DNA of 64,000 nucleotides from Anadara kagoshimensis. Lineage: Eukaryota > Mollusca > Bivalvia > Arcoida > Arcidae. The stretch spans positions 40,975,337 to 41,039,336 of the forward strand of contig CM037871.1 in the NCBI GenBank assembly GCA_021292105.1. The letters are read 5' to 3'. The translations under genes and the position numbers were made by a program. How positions within the stretch are numbered: the first letter of the stretch is position 1; every line of letters begins with the position of its first letter. The notes under the pieces were generated by a model that saw nothing but the letters and a program-made list of their open reading frames with translations, made no database searches and was not told the DNA's origin. Below are positions 1 to 11,697 of the stretch, piece by piece.

Positions 1-384
1 TGGCTTTAGCAATATACATAATTTCTATCTTCTGTTTTAACTAATGTGTATTATAGTCCGTCAAGCGTCTACTAAAACTTATTCATATTTTAACACAAAA
101 ACTTTTCGCATTTCCCCCTTTTATTTGATTTTTCTCAACGATTTATAAAACAATATTTTACACATACTTAAACACAATTTAAACTGAAATTAAATTGTTT
201 CTCTGTTTTTCGTGAATGTGAAGGATACAATAGTACAAAAACCTAAAATTTTGACAATCCAATTCTTTCGCTCAGAGAAACGCAAAATCCGTTCAATGGT
301 CATGGTAAACAAAGATCTCGTGTAACAGAGTTATTCACCCGTGAAAATTTATAAGATGTGTATACATGTTGTTCATATATTATA
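1..384. other. AT-rich flank left of the first transposon
   Basis: No reading frame, RNA gene or repeat that I recognise. It ends in the TATA run that borders the element starting at 385. Confidence 0.5.
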
Positions 385-413
385 GGTCGCGCACGATAAC
401 TTGGCACATCCGG
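385..413 (+). repeat. left terminal inverted repeat
   Basis: 29 bp identical to the reverse complement of 4932-4960. A partial echo of the motif, CACGATAACTC, follows at 418-428 and could be a subterminal transposase site. Confidence 0.9.
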
Positions 414-463
414 CTTACACGATAACTCTTTTGTTTTCTTCGGGTCGGTAACCAACTTGAATA

Positions 464-572
464 CTCGATTGTCTATTGTTTACTGGCACGTGCCCAGGTG
501 TTTCAAGTTGAACCACCGGGTAGTTCAACTTGAAACACCTGGGCACGTGCTAGTAAACAATAGACAATCGAG
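464..572. repeat. long hairpin with 50-bp arms
   Basis: Arms 464-513 and 523-572 are inverted copies around a 9-base centre. The arms contain GGCACGTGCCCAGGTGTTTC. The same core recurs in opposite orientation in the hairpin at 1578-1723, so both belong to one foldback family or are remains of the two ends of one 1.2-kb insertion. Confidence 0.85.
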
Positions 573-1149
573 ATATCCAAAATGAAACAACAAATACAAA
601 AATCGTGACATTAAAAATTTATTAAGTCCAATTCTCATAAAAAAATTTGCTTTTGGGATCGTAATTTGAACACGGATCGGTATGTTCGTGCTCGATGTAT
701 TAAACATGTTTAAGCATAACAATGTTGACGGGGATCTTTTTAGCCAAGTATAATGCTAGCCTACAACGTAAAATTGCGGACATATATTAAATACTCTTTT
801 ACAAATTCAAACTTAAACATACCTATTCCATTTCCATAAGTGAAAGAACCCATTTGAGATGGACCGCCGTCATCAAGCATTGGGCGTACATCTACGGCTT
901 TTTGTAAAATTTTGAAAATGCCTGTTCTTCGTAACAGTCTTCTATGGTTTTATATGTATTTTGGGTAATAAAAACCTGTTCATTTTGAAATCTAATGCTT
1001 GACTCAATATTTCGTCTGAATTGTAGTCAGACATCTTGAACAGTGTGTATGGAATTAAAAAACTCCGTGCGTTTGTTTTTCAACTTTCGCTCGTGCGTGA
1101 AATAACATTGCATTATTTCTGAAATTTAAAATAAAAAAAAAGAGAAGAC

Positions 1150-1222
1150 TTCATTCGGGATTCGAACTCACAACCTCTTCATTGCCAAGCAGGCTTGCTA
1201 TCCATTAGGCCAGAGTAGGACT
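1150..1222 (-). repeat. tRNA-like SINE remnant
   Basis: On the minus strand there is an A-box-like TGGCCTAATGG followed by a B-box-like AGTTCGAATCC at normal spacing. The T stem does not pair, so this is not a working tRNA. It reads as the degenerate head of a tRNA-derived SINE inside the large transposon. Confidence 0.5.
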
Positions 1223-1577
1223 TACGACTGATAGGTGTTAAAAGGGAGACATATATTTAGTATTTGCTTGATAATTTTGTGCCTTCATGATTCTCTTTTT
1301 CGAAAATGATACTAGATTTTGATCGTGTATTTTTAATAAAATAATCAATTGCAATATTTTTTAACTGCTGTATGAATGGTTACTGGCTATAGTATTTTTT
1401 AATGAATGAATTTTCTTTAATATACCTGACAAAGTCTTGATTTATTCATTTATTTATTTATTATACAATATAAAATTATTTTTATTGTTATACTCTAGTA
1501 TATTTTAAACAATTAATTTCATTTTTTAATCATTTGTACACATTATTTTGAACTGTATTATTGTCATCGTGTAAGTC

Positions 1578-1723
1578 AGTTACGAACCTCGTCGTCGGGG
1601 TCCATCAATTTGAAACATCTGGGCACGTGCTCGTAATCCCTCACCGCTTCGCGGTTCGGGATCACTAAACGCACGTGCCCAGGTGTTTCAAATTGATGAA
1701 CCCCTCTGACTCGGTTAGTAACT
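1578..1723. repeat. long hairpin, second foldback copy
   Basis: Imperfect inverted arms of about 50 bp end in GCACGTGC toward the centre. A smaller hairpin, CCGCTTCGCGG, lies in the middle. It shares the CACGTGCCCAGGTGTTTCAA core with the hairpin at 464-572. Confidence 0.8.
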
Positions 1724-2039
1724 ATTACTTATTCATTTTGTAAATAAACATTGTAACTCGGACTCATGAAACACGCACATTGAACAACTCGCCAATGTCC
1801 ATGCTGCACCTTCATACATATTTTTGTTGAAATATATATATTTATCATATTCCACTTATCTTGGACATTTTCATTTATGTTCTTTATTTGAAACTTTTTA
1901 AATATTCACATGAAATTATTTCATTTCTGCATAATTTTTGTGAAGTTCCACATAACTGTGGAACGAATTGTCTGAAGATATAACAAGGTATTTGTCCTTA
2001 ACACCTTTAATTTGATAGGATAGGTTACTGTCGTCCTTG

Positions 2040-2112
2040 GCTCAGTGGTATGTAACATATCTTACAGTTAGTGGACAGCTATATAATTTTGTCACAAGTG
2101 AGTTCGAACAAT
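2040..2112 (+). repeat. degenerate tRNA-like segment
   Basis: A-box-like TGGCTCAGTGG and a weak B-box-like AGTTCGAAC stand in order, but no cloverleaf closes. Probably a SINE head remnant. Confidence 0.35.
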
Positions 2113-3057
2113 ACCGGGTCCATACATATATATTTTTTAATTTTATCTAATTTTGTTTTTAATTTTTATTATAAAAACTTTTCAATTAAAAAGTAAAAGA
2201 AATAAATGAATCTATACTAATTATTTAAATGTGCTATCAGGCTAATAATTAATAATTTCTATCTTGTGAATGTATGAACAACCTAAATTTTAAAATTCTT
2301 GTGGAAATTATTTCTACCAGAACTACATAACATTTAAAATTAGCACAGGGCAAAATTTTAACGTCTCGTTTCATACAGAAATCAAAATATTAGCACTATT
2401 TGGGACTAATCACTATTATTAATCCGTACCTCACCGCCGCGTCATACGAAAAAATCAAACTGTAAACCTATATTAATTTGGAAAAGGATGACAACATCAA
2501 TAAATTTTATACTGTGTTTATTCATTTATTTATTGTTTTTTTAATTTATTTATTTTATTTATTTATATCTGGGAATACACAGTTAATATTGTTGTAATGT
2601 GCATAATTTTAAATTTAATATTTTTCTCTGTTAAAATTCAAAATGCTCCACATGACGCTGTGCGAAATATAAAAATACAATTCCTCCTTACAAGTGAAAT
2701 ATTTTATGTCCAACAACACAACTCATATTAATGCATTCATTTATAATTTTTATTAATAGATTCAAAATTAAAGTGAATCAAATGTACCAGTTTCCAATTT
2801 GTGATGCAAGAGATTACAGCAGGTGTTTGTTCTAATTAAGAATATAATACAATAGGATATGAATTCCAACATATCATGGCGTTGGGTGGATCTGAGAGTT
2901 AAAAGGGACGAGATGTTAATTATTAAGTTAATTGGACCATTAATTAGAACATGCGAACGAGTTGAATGGTCACGCCCCCTCGTAAAAATGTGAGAATATA
3001 GTATAATAGGTATAAGGCGAAAACGAGGCAACACGTGTGATTTTCATAACCGAGAAG

Positions 3058-4488
3058 ATGTCTGAAAATAAAAAGATTGTATTAAATTCACAGGCAAAAC
3101 AAATTGCCATCAATGTTGTAAAACATTGCTTTGATGAGGCAAAACAAAAATGTCTCAAAAATCCCATCAGCTGTCCCTTGGAGAGAGCAAGTGCAATGAC
3201 GGGTGTGCCGAGGAGAACATTATCAAGATTAAAATCGTTCGGAATAGAAACCAAACAGGCTGATAGAAAACAGAGATCAGATAAATTTTTTATTGATGAT
3301 TTTGATATCTGCGTAATTAGAAGAACAATAATTAATATGTATTTAAATAAACGCGTTCTTCCAACTATAAATGCTATTCATTCGGAAATAATTAATAAAT
3401 TGACTTAAAGGGGGGTAAAACAATTCTCAGAAAATTGCTTAAAGAAATGGGGTTTAACTGGAAAAAATGCAGCACAAATAGAAAAATCCTTATGGAAAAA
3501 CCAGATATCGTATCAAAAAGAATAAATTACCTTCGCGAAATTAAAAAAACTTAGAGAAACTGGACACAACATTATTTATATGGATGAAACGTATATAAAC
3601 TCTTCACACACTGTACCCAAGTGTTGGCAGCTGGATGGGAACGGTTTAAGTGTTCCAATCGGAGCAGGTCACCGTCTGATTGTTGTTGATGCTGGTTCAG
3701 AAAAGGGTTTTGTTCCTAATGCAAGCCTTATATATAAAGCCAAGTCATCAACAGGTGATTATCACCATGAAATGAATGCTGAGAATTTCACTAAATGGCT
3801 TCGCGAAAAATTAATTCCAAACCTTGAACCAAATTCCGTCTTGGTAGTCGATAATGCATCTTATCATAACGTCCAAGAAGACAAAAAACCAACAACATCG
3901 TGGAAGAAAAAAGACATTCAGGAATGGCTCACAAAACACAACATTAAATTTACAGAAGACATGGTTCGCGCACAGTTACTTACAATATGCAAACAACAAA
4001 TTATTCCACCTTCCTACAGAATTGATTATATATTAAGAGAACATGGACATAAAATTTTAAGATTACCACCTTATCGTGCAGACTTAAATCCTATAGAATT
4101 AATTTGGGCTGATCTAAAATCATATGTTGCTTCACAATATTTAAAATTTAAACTTTCGGACGTGCAACAACTTGCAGAAAAACAATTGAAAGACATATCG
4201 ACAGAAAAATGGAAAAGGTGTGTTGAACACGTAAAGAAAATAGAAACCGATTACTGGAAAAATGACATCGCAGTCGATGAAGAAATGGAGAAATTTGTAA
4301 TAAACTTGGACGATACCGATTCCAGCGACGAAGACACAGACACAGCAACAGAAGAAGAAGAGGATGAGGAAGAAGAAACATCTACAGTGACGGCCGACGA
4401 AGAATCAACCATTTAAGAAGAAGATACGACTGATACAGCTGACGAAATTTTTACTGTTACCAACTTGCATGGAGCTGCACAATTATAA
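3058..4488 (+). pseudogene. broken IS630-Tc1-mariner transposase (DDE_3 type)
   Basis: This was the mobilising enzyme of the 385-4960 element: an N-terminal helix-turn-helix part that binds the TIRs and a DDE catalytic domain. The first frame starts at ATG 3037 or 3058 and stops at 3408. Its end and the following segment (GGKTILRKLLKEMGF in another frame) belong together across a one-base frame change near 3399. A second frame change lies in the A-run near 3550. The catalytic frame then runs 3580-4416 with MDET (first D), VVDNASYHN (second D, residue 91) and LNPIELIW (E, residue 173). The D-E gap of about 81 residues is much longer than the 34-39 of classic Tc1/mariner. An in-frame TAA at 4414 cuts an acidic tail that would otherwise continue to 4488. 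Two frameshifts and a nonsense codon make it inactive unless some are sequence errors in homopolymers. Confidence 0.85.
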
Positions 4489-4931
4489 ATTCCAGACACA
4501 AAATAAAAAAAAAAAAACAGAATAAGACTAAGTACATAAGATTAATAAATAAATAGTTTTGAATTAAAATTTTTCGCAAAGCCATTCAGTAACTTGTTTT
4601 AAATATATTCAGCATACATTTTATGGTGAAGAATTTATTATTTGATACAGCAAATAATAAGAAATTATTATTATTATTTTCTATTTTGACTTTTTATTAA
4701 ATAAATATAGAGTCAAAATAGCACACGACAATATATTGACGATATTATTATTAATGACATTATTGTTATTAAAATTACTTTTATTAATGAGCTTAATCAA
4801 ACCTTTTTGTTAAAAAAAAAAATGTATTATAGCAGGATAGAACTCTCAACACTTGTCCCCGTTATACACTATGGGCCAAAACATAACATTTATCGAACGA
4901 GCTGCAATGTTTATTTACAAACTGAAAAACC

Positions 4932-4960
4932 CCGGATGTGCCAAGTTATCGTGCGCGACC
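4932..4960 (-). repeat. right terminal inverted repeat
   Basis: 29-bp perfect inverse of 385-413, followed by TATA. Confidence 0.9.
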
Positions 4961-5036
4961 TATACATAAAGTTCAAACCCGTGATATTAATTCTAAAATA
5001 TTATTTTCAAAGATGCACAGTTTCTTTTTTCCGTTA

Positions 5037-5078
<42 letters not shown>

Positions 5079-5130
5079 GGTGCAATTCAGATTTGTTCGT
5101 GGCTTTACCATGGCTACCATTCTTTCTATC
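5037..5130. repeat. TA microsatellite plus fragment of a dispersed repeat
   Basis: An uninterrupted TA tract of about 40 bp runs to 5077. The next 50 bp (TTCAGATTTGTTCGTGGC and on) match the element at 25518-26531 near its position 25690. Confidence 0.75.
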
Positions 5131-5157
5131 GAGATCCACGATAATAAAGTTTTGCAC

Positions 5158-5860
5158 TGTCTACAATTTCTGACTGAACCTGTATGAAAATTCATTGTTC
5201 GGTTACTTGCGATGCAACACATACAAGTCTGTATCGTTATTTGCTGGGCCATAAGTCATATCACTGTCCATAAATCAAATACAAACATTAATCCATGTTC
5301 GAATCGCAATCCAGAAGAAAATTATAAACTTTGGAACTGACGTGTTAGGTTAGACACATGAACTTCCACAAGGGAAGTGAGGCAGGTTGCTTCAGATGGG
5401 TAAGTACCACCTGTTTAGCTAGCTACATCCGCCAGGATTGTGTGAAAGTACTGTCCCTAATTTCTGACTGTACCGGTATTTGAAAATTCATTGTTCGGTT
5501 ACTTGCGATGCAACACATACAAGTCTTTACCGATATTTGCTGGGTAATTAGTCATATCATTGTTCATAAATCAAAAACAAACATTTATCCATGTCCGAAT
5601 CACAATCCAGAAGAAAATTATAAGTTAGGCCGGGTGCTCAAAATGGGTATGCACCTCCTGTTTAGCTAGCTATATTGGCCATGTGTTTAAACAAAATTGT
5701 GTGAAAGGAACATGGAACTGTGGGACGCCAAATACGTATACTCATGGCAATCCTGGACACAGAGACATCAAACTTATCAACAATACTCTGATGACGGCCA
5801 GATATAGATCTTGATTTTATAAAGACTTTTCTTTGTATTTCGGGGGATTTTGGAATATGC
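5158..5860 (+). repeat. 295-bp direct duplication with copies of dispersed repeat family B
   Basis: The segment around TTCATTGTTCGGTTACTTGC is present twice, at about 5180 and 5475, each copy leading into AATCCAGAAGAAAATTATAA. The following body (CACATGAACTTCCACAAGGG; CTGTTTAGCTAGCTA; CATCAAACTTATCAACAATA) is a dispersed unit of roughly 270 bp with whole or partial copies at 640-706, 15055-15215, 23125-23285, 26900-27050, 28555-28830 and 41415-41570. No coding capacity was found. The family is probably non-autonomous. Confidence 0.7.
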
Positions 5861-6718
5861 AACAGATACAGTGTGTTTGTGTTTCAAAAGTCTTTGCCTT
5901 GCACGGGTTTATTTCATAATTCAACCAAAAGTTTTCTCAACTGACTTTCATAAACCTAATTCAGCTTAACTCAAAAAGAGCTAGATTAGTTAATTCTCCC
6001 TCAAATATTTGACAATTTTGTGAAAGTCAAATGTAAGAAAAGCTAGAAAAGTTTGGTGTCACATGCGACTTATTTGAAGACGTTTTTTTTTCCAACGGGA
6101 CCCGATTTATAATTCGGCAGATATATTTCAGATTGTGGCCAAAATAACACATAAACCCTAACAATTCTTTAGAAATATAAAATTGTGGACACAACATTAC
6201 GAAACTGACATGAAAACGTTGTGTTAGGGCAACTACATAAATGTACAAATAGAAATTGTATCCAGTCAAAATTGATTTGGAAAATAAATCGCTATTAACA
6301 TATCAATGGCTACAGCAAATTTAATTTAGCAAGGAACAGTATAGTAACGAATCCTTGACAACTGTTAGAAAAAATCAACTGTTGTGAGTTTAAAATAGGT
6401 CAGTTAATTATAAAAACGATTGAATATTAAAACAAAACCTTTAATGATAAAGTCTGTAACTTGGATCGTGGTAGAAAAACGCAATTAGTGCCGTTAACAA
6501 ACAATTAAGTTGATAAATTAAATGATTGTGCTTCGTCGTTGAGACTCGTGATTGAAAATGCTATAATCAGTATTATTATCATATTTAAAATTGATAAAAC
6601 TTTTTCATATCATAAGTGTATCTGTTGAAATGTTTGAAACCTTTCTGCATCAGATTTACCACATATGAATTAGGAAAATTTGGGTTATGCATCGCGTTTT
6701 ACTTACGTATCTCGACAC
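5861..6718. other. no recognisable feature
   Basis: AT-rich sequence. The short open frames lack codon or motif support. Confidence 0.4.
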
Positions 6719-6905
6719 TACTGCTGTAGCTTAGTTGGTAGAGTGCTCGCTCCGTACGTAGAAGGTCGTGGGTTCGAACCCCGAGCGGGTCTATACCAAG
6801 ACTTGAAAGTGGGTAGTGACTGCTCTTTCCCCATGCACTCGGCATTACAAAATGAAAGTCGCGGTTCTTGACTGGGACGTTAAACACCATTACTCAAATC
6901 AACTT
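6719..6905 (+). mobile_element. tRNA-derived SINE (RUDI/V-like), internally deleted
   Basis: The head has A-box TAGCTTAGTTGG and B-box GGTTCGAACCC, then the family body CTCGGCATTACAAAATGAAA. The middle (about 130 bp present in the copy at 16015) is missing, and the sequence jumps to the tail TGACTGGGACGTTAAACACC plus ACTCA repeats. RNA polymerase III promoter elements are intact by eye. Confidence 0.85.
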
Positions 6906-8026
6906 AACTTAACCTATCACGACTGACATTTTAGATTGTCCGCTTTGACAATCGCAATTTTCTGTAAACTGTTTTAAGCGGTCCCACACTGTGGTTTTAG
7001 TGACTGATTCAGACATGGATAAGTTTGGTTTTTTATATATACATATATACGTATATATTATATTTTTAGTTACATCAATCGGTGTGTTTTTATTTAAGTA
7101 GATATTTGGTTCTCACAGTGTAATTCATAAACAATTTATTCTTTTACCAAATATTTGTAAGAGAGTTGAAAATATCAAAGTTTTCCTAATTTAAGCTATT
7201 GCAAGCATGTCATAAAACAGTTTCATGTATTTTAGAACTTCAAATTTTCCCAATTTTAAATGCAGAAGATTTTTTAAAAATGTAACAAATACACTGGCGC
7301 ATTACATTATACATGATATATGCTTGACTGTCCATGGTCACGATCATTCAATTGTGGTACATAAATCATGTTTTCCGAAAACACACGTGTTATTGTAACA
7401 GCCTGATGAGGTTTTTGTTTTATCGAATAAAGATAAAATTTAATATGCGATAATAGTATGTAATTGTTGCACATATTGTATTTAGATAACGACAGTTTTT
7501 GTTCAAAACATGTTGTATTTAGATAAATACAGTTTTTTTTAAAAAAACATTCAAATTTGTGGGTTTTATGCAGTTATAAAGAAGTGAAGCAATTCTAGTC
7601 AAGATTCTTTCACTTATATCGAGTCGGGCAGATTTTTTATTATGAAGGAGACTGGAGTGGAGACAGTCGAAAAAACGAAACAACAAACTTTTTACACTAG
7701 GATCTAATTCAGAGGGCTACGACGCTGTTCGGTGAGAGAGCTGTGATTTGTAAACGTCCGCTGTTTGTCCCTCGACTGTAAATTAGATATGGTGTCTGAT
7801 GCTTAATTTAAACAAATTCATGATTCTTATTAATATATACTCTTAATATACAAAACACATTTTAATTGAAATTCAATTCAGGAGCTGCTTGCTTTTATTC
7901 TGAATAAAGCCCATAAAGTACCTTTAGTAACATTCCATTTCATATTGCATATTTTGATGAACAACAATATTTAGGATCTTTACTTTTACTGAAACCTTTA
8001 ATTTCGATTTTACCACATTTGTTTTA
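6906..8026. other. no recognisable feature
   Basis: AT-rich. A short TA/CATA tract lies near 7035-7060. No gene or repeat signal was found. Confidence 0.4.
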
Positions 8027-8093
8027 AATTGCTGGTTAATGGTTTGTTAAAAGGCCTTTGAAAGACCTTTTAACAAACCATTAACCAGCAATT
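8027..8093. repeat. perfect 28-bp hairpin, 11-base loop
   Basis: Arms 8027-8054 and 8066-8093 are exact inverse copies. The length resembles a pre-miRNA stem, but perfect arms are more usual in a small palindromic MITE. Confidence 0.85.
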
Positions 8094-8278
8094 CGACATG
8101 TTTATAAAATCGATATAAGCCATTTAACATATACTTTTTATAAATATATGATTTCTAGAAAAATATTTAGGGGCTATAAAGTAAGATGTATCTGTAACCT
8201 TACAAGGAAGTAATGTTTTATAATTAATGTAAAGCTTTGTTTCTAAATCATAATATGTGTAACAAAAATGCATTAATA

Positions 8279-8500
8279 CCAAAACACGCTGCTTTAGAGT
8301 AGGACAAAGTAAGCTCTTACATTACATGTTTCTAGTTATTAAGTCACCATTACTGTACCAAACACGCTGCTTTAGAGTAGGACAAAGTAAGCTCTTACAT
8401 TACATGTTTCTGGTTATTAAGCCACCATTACTGTACCAAACACACTGCTTTTGAGTAGGACAAAGTAAGTTCTTACAATATGGATTTCTTGTTGTTAAGT
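8279..8500. repeat. 78-bp tandem repeat, 2.8 copies
   Basis: Units start at 8279, 8358 and 8436 with ACGCTGCTTTAGAGTAGGAC. The first two are nearly identical, while the third has diverged and is cut short. Confidence 0.9.
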
Positions 8501-9819
8501 ATACGGCACGGTTAAGTACCATAATGCTTTAGCTATAATCGTGAAGTTATTGTAAAGTTGGATTGACATCTAGGACAAACAACATCCCTAAAATATAATG
8601 GCCTTCAAAATCACTTAATCAATATTTACTCTTACATTAAAACATTTCCTGGATAACATGAATATGTAAACATGTACATATGGTGTTTGTTATGGGCTTA
8701 ATGTAAACATTTTATAAATATTACATTGTTAGTTATGAATTGCTAAAGAGGGAAGTTCTTTTTATCGATTCCTTGCTGAAACGCGGGATGAAACATGTTG
8801 TAAAAATGTTCTAAGCAATATAACTTCTATTAACGATAAAACACAAACAAACCGTATCATATCCGAAGTGCAATCCCCTAAAAAAACAAACTTAAAATTA
8901 GACAAGTTAACTATCATTAGGGAAAATGATACAATGCTATTAACAAATATGTAATTTGCAACGGAAAACAAGACAGGATTATCAGTTTTAGACCTTCTGG
9001 CTTTAAATTAGTGCTGTGCACATGATAAAACTGTGTTTTTAATATAATTTTGACAATGAAATTAGTTATGCTGAATGAATTCGTTTTTGAGTAATGTTGA
9101 AATTTCGAAAAATAAAGTTGACTATTTTAAAAATTGCGAACGACATCAATTGGAGCATTATTAGCAAAATCTTTTTTAAAATTCTTTGAAAATTGTCTAA
9201 TTTGTAACATTCATAATTTTGTTTTGCCATTTTTAATTGCAAAAGTACTCCAAAATTATTGCGACAGTTCTGCACAGTACTTAGGAGCTGATTAAACATC
9301 ACCGAGCGCGTCATTCAAAGGCAACCCTTATTTCAGTCTAAATTTTCGTGACGTCATTGTATATATATTTTAAACTCGTGTATTAAAAATATGAAATTAT
9401 GATATTTTTTATCTGAATAGACATAATCAATTATATATCCTAAAGGATTGAACTGATGCAGTAAACAGCAATAGTTTCGTACTTTCTGCCTTTCCGTTCC
9501 GAACAAAGAATTGATCTATTGCTTTTTTGAGAAGCAGCTGCAAAATACCAGATACGAGATGAAAATGTTTATTTTGTCTTATTAATTTTGCTGCTTCAGA
9601 AGATAAATTTGTAATGTTGATGGTTTTAGTCTGTAACGCATTTACCTATTATTATATTTCATACAACCTTCACCGGTCACACACGTGGAATAACAACATC
9701 TGTTGTCGCGATAATAAAAATATGATTTATATTGTGATAAATATTATATAGATACTCTGATTAATGAAATATAAAATATTTTATTCTTTTGTCAACAACT
9801 TTCATTTATTAAAAATATC
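8501..9819. other. no recognisable feature
   Basis: AT-rich. Only short unsupported open frames occur. Confidence 0.4.
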
Positions 9820-10035
9820 GGTGGGCGGGTTTTCTATAGCACTGTCTTACAGTTCACGGAGCCTCTGAAAGTCTGTTTGAATACCACTCTGATTTTTTTT
9901 TTTTTTTTGAGAGTTTTCTTGCTGAAGGTTAATTTTTGGGTACTTCGGTTTCTTCTACCATCCCGTAATGATCGCCTCCATGTAATTGAAATAATCTTGA
10001 TAAGGCGTTAAACGGCGATATTTAACTTCACTAAC
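9820..10035 (+). repeat. degenerate SINE-like sequence
   Basis: Contains TACTTCGGTTTCTTCTACCA, like the conserved core seen in the SINE at 16380-16620, and the tail-like AAGGCGTTAAACGGCG. The head is too eroded to place a promoter. Confidence 0.45.
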
Positions 10036-10699
10036 TGGTTATAAATGCACTTTATTTTCTCCGTTCCTCCGAAAATAAACAATTTCTTGACTAGCTATGA
10101 AATTAAAACACAAACAATTAAAATAGAATGACTGGTTACAACCTCTTTATATATTTATTAGATACAAATCATGATTAAAAAATATAAACGAAACATTTGT
10201 TTTTATTATCTATTATTTTTACAAAATAATAAAAAGCATCTTACAAATAGAGTATATGGAAAAGAATGAAAAGGGGAAAGGGCAGGGTGGGTATGCTTTT
10301 TATCTTTGTGACCCCTTTTACCACGCCTGGATTCCCTATCTGAATCCCTATCAGAGTGAGATATAATTTAGCTTGCAAAAACAAAAACTTAAAAAAACAC
10401 GCGTGTTACTTATATACTTTACCCAGAAACGCGTGCAGTAGTATAAAACACGGAATCAACCACCCGTGAAAATATCCAATAACGAGTGAAAATCTTTGTA
10501 TACTATAAAAACGAATAAGTTCCGAAAGTAAATTTAAATATTCATAGAACGTAAAGAAATTAATATTGAAAAAGACCATTAGATAAAATCTATATACATT
10601 TTACAAACGTTTATACCCGGAAAAAATATTTTGTATGATGGGTTAGGCCATACTGCATACATGAATTTAAACTTAAAAAATTCTTAATTGGATTTATAA
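10036..10699. other. no recognisable feature
   Basis: AT-rich intergenic sequence without gene or repeat signal. Confidence 0.4.
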
Positions 10700-10930
10700 C
10701 ACTACGGTAGCGAAATTGGGAGAATGTTCGAAGTCCTGGTCGGGATCTGACCAAGACTTAAAAACAGACAGGGATTGTTTTTTCACCAAGCACACGGAAT
10801 TTAGATTTTTCGAAAGTGATCTTCCGTGTCACGTTAAAGACCCTTCCCTGCACATTATCCGGAGCGCACTGCAAAGGTCAAAATAACTGGTGGCGTCTTT
10901 ATATATATCAAGTGAAATAATCTTGACTGT
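10700..10930 (+). mobile_element. old SINE copy, variant subfamily
   Basis: GGTAGCGAAATTGGGAGA (eroded A-box region), GGGATCTGACCAAGACTT, then CACTGCAAAGGTC in place of the usual middle, and TCAAGTGAAATAATCTTGAC at the end. The middle matches the copy at 51036-51263, which suggests a shared subfamily distinct from the copies at 16015 and 23634. Confidence 0.65.
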
Positions 10931-11697
10931 ATGTCAAACAACATTCAGTCAATTATATTATAATAACAAACAACTATATAGCTCGTCAATGAAAACGAGT
11001 AACATCAGGTCAGGGAAACGGGGGCCATACGTCAAATATATCTGAGCCTGTCAGTAAAGGTGTTTGACGTCATACAATCCCTGGCAATGGTGGTAAGTAG
11101 ATGATCGACCGTACAAAATTTGAGACATAAATAAAGGTGAAAATAAATGTATTTTAAAGCAACTGTTTTTTTTTTTTTTTTTTTTTTTTTTATTCTGATA
11201 AATAATATAACTGTTGCTTCAATATATAATCTGGTTAATCACTCGCACTCAAAATACCAGAAACCCCACAACACATCTGTACATTAAATTTGGAATACAT
11301 TTTGTTGCTTTCTGAAAGATGCAACTGATAAAGTTATTGGCATTATAACCAAAAAGAAAAAAGTTATTTTATTTATGGAATTATTTACTGTTGAGAAATT
11401 GTGTTTTGAAACGGCTGTTTGGTGCTGCAAAATTTAAATAGGTTTCGTTAATTGTCCATTGCAACCGTAAAACGTTAACATTAATGTTAAATTAATTCCA
11501 TCCTTTGCATCGTTTATTTGTCTGTCGAATAAAACCAGAATTATATAAGGGATCTTGTCATCTATTTAAGTTCACTAGAAAATAAGACATCAAGGTTGTC
11601 TGGTTTTGTCTAATTCTGCACTTAATTTTTCAGTTAAAACTAGAGTTAATTCTTTCATTTGCTTAACAACGGGATCACTGTAGAAACTCCCAATGAA
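10931..11697. other. intergenic, with poly-T tract
   Basis: A T run of about 25 bases lies near 11167-11191. No other feature was recognised. Confidence 0.4.

Larger units (their letters stand above)
385..4960 (+). mobile_element. IS630-Tc1-mariner element, DD82E/Sailor-like, 4.6 kb
   Basis: The ends are perfect 29-bp inverted repeats starting GGTCGCGCACGATAAC, and TATA stands on both outer sides, as expected for the TA target duplication of this superfamily. The transposase (3058-4488) fills the right third. The left 2.6 kb is non-coding and carries two long hairpins (464-572, 1578-1723) and two tRNA-promoter-like segments, so the element has either grown by nested insertion or carries passenger DNA. 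The TIRs are identical although the gene is broken, which suggests fairly recent mobility, perhaps driven in trans. Superfamily assignment is strong. The Sailor/DD82E assignment rests on catalytic spacing and is inference. Confidence 0.8.

Noticed and set aside
6719..6790. Possible functional tRNA gene
   Set aside because: The A and B boxes are good, but the sequence continues into the SINE body and recurs in nine other places with that body.
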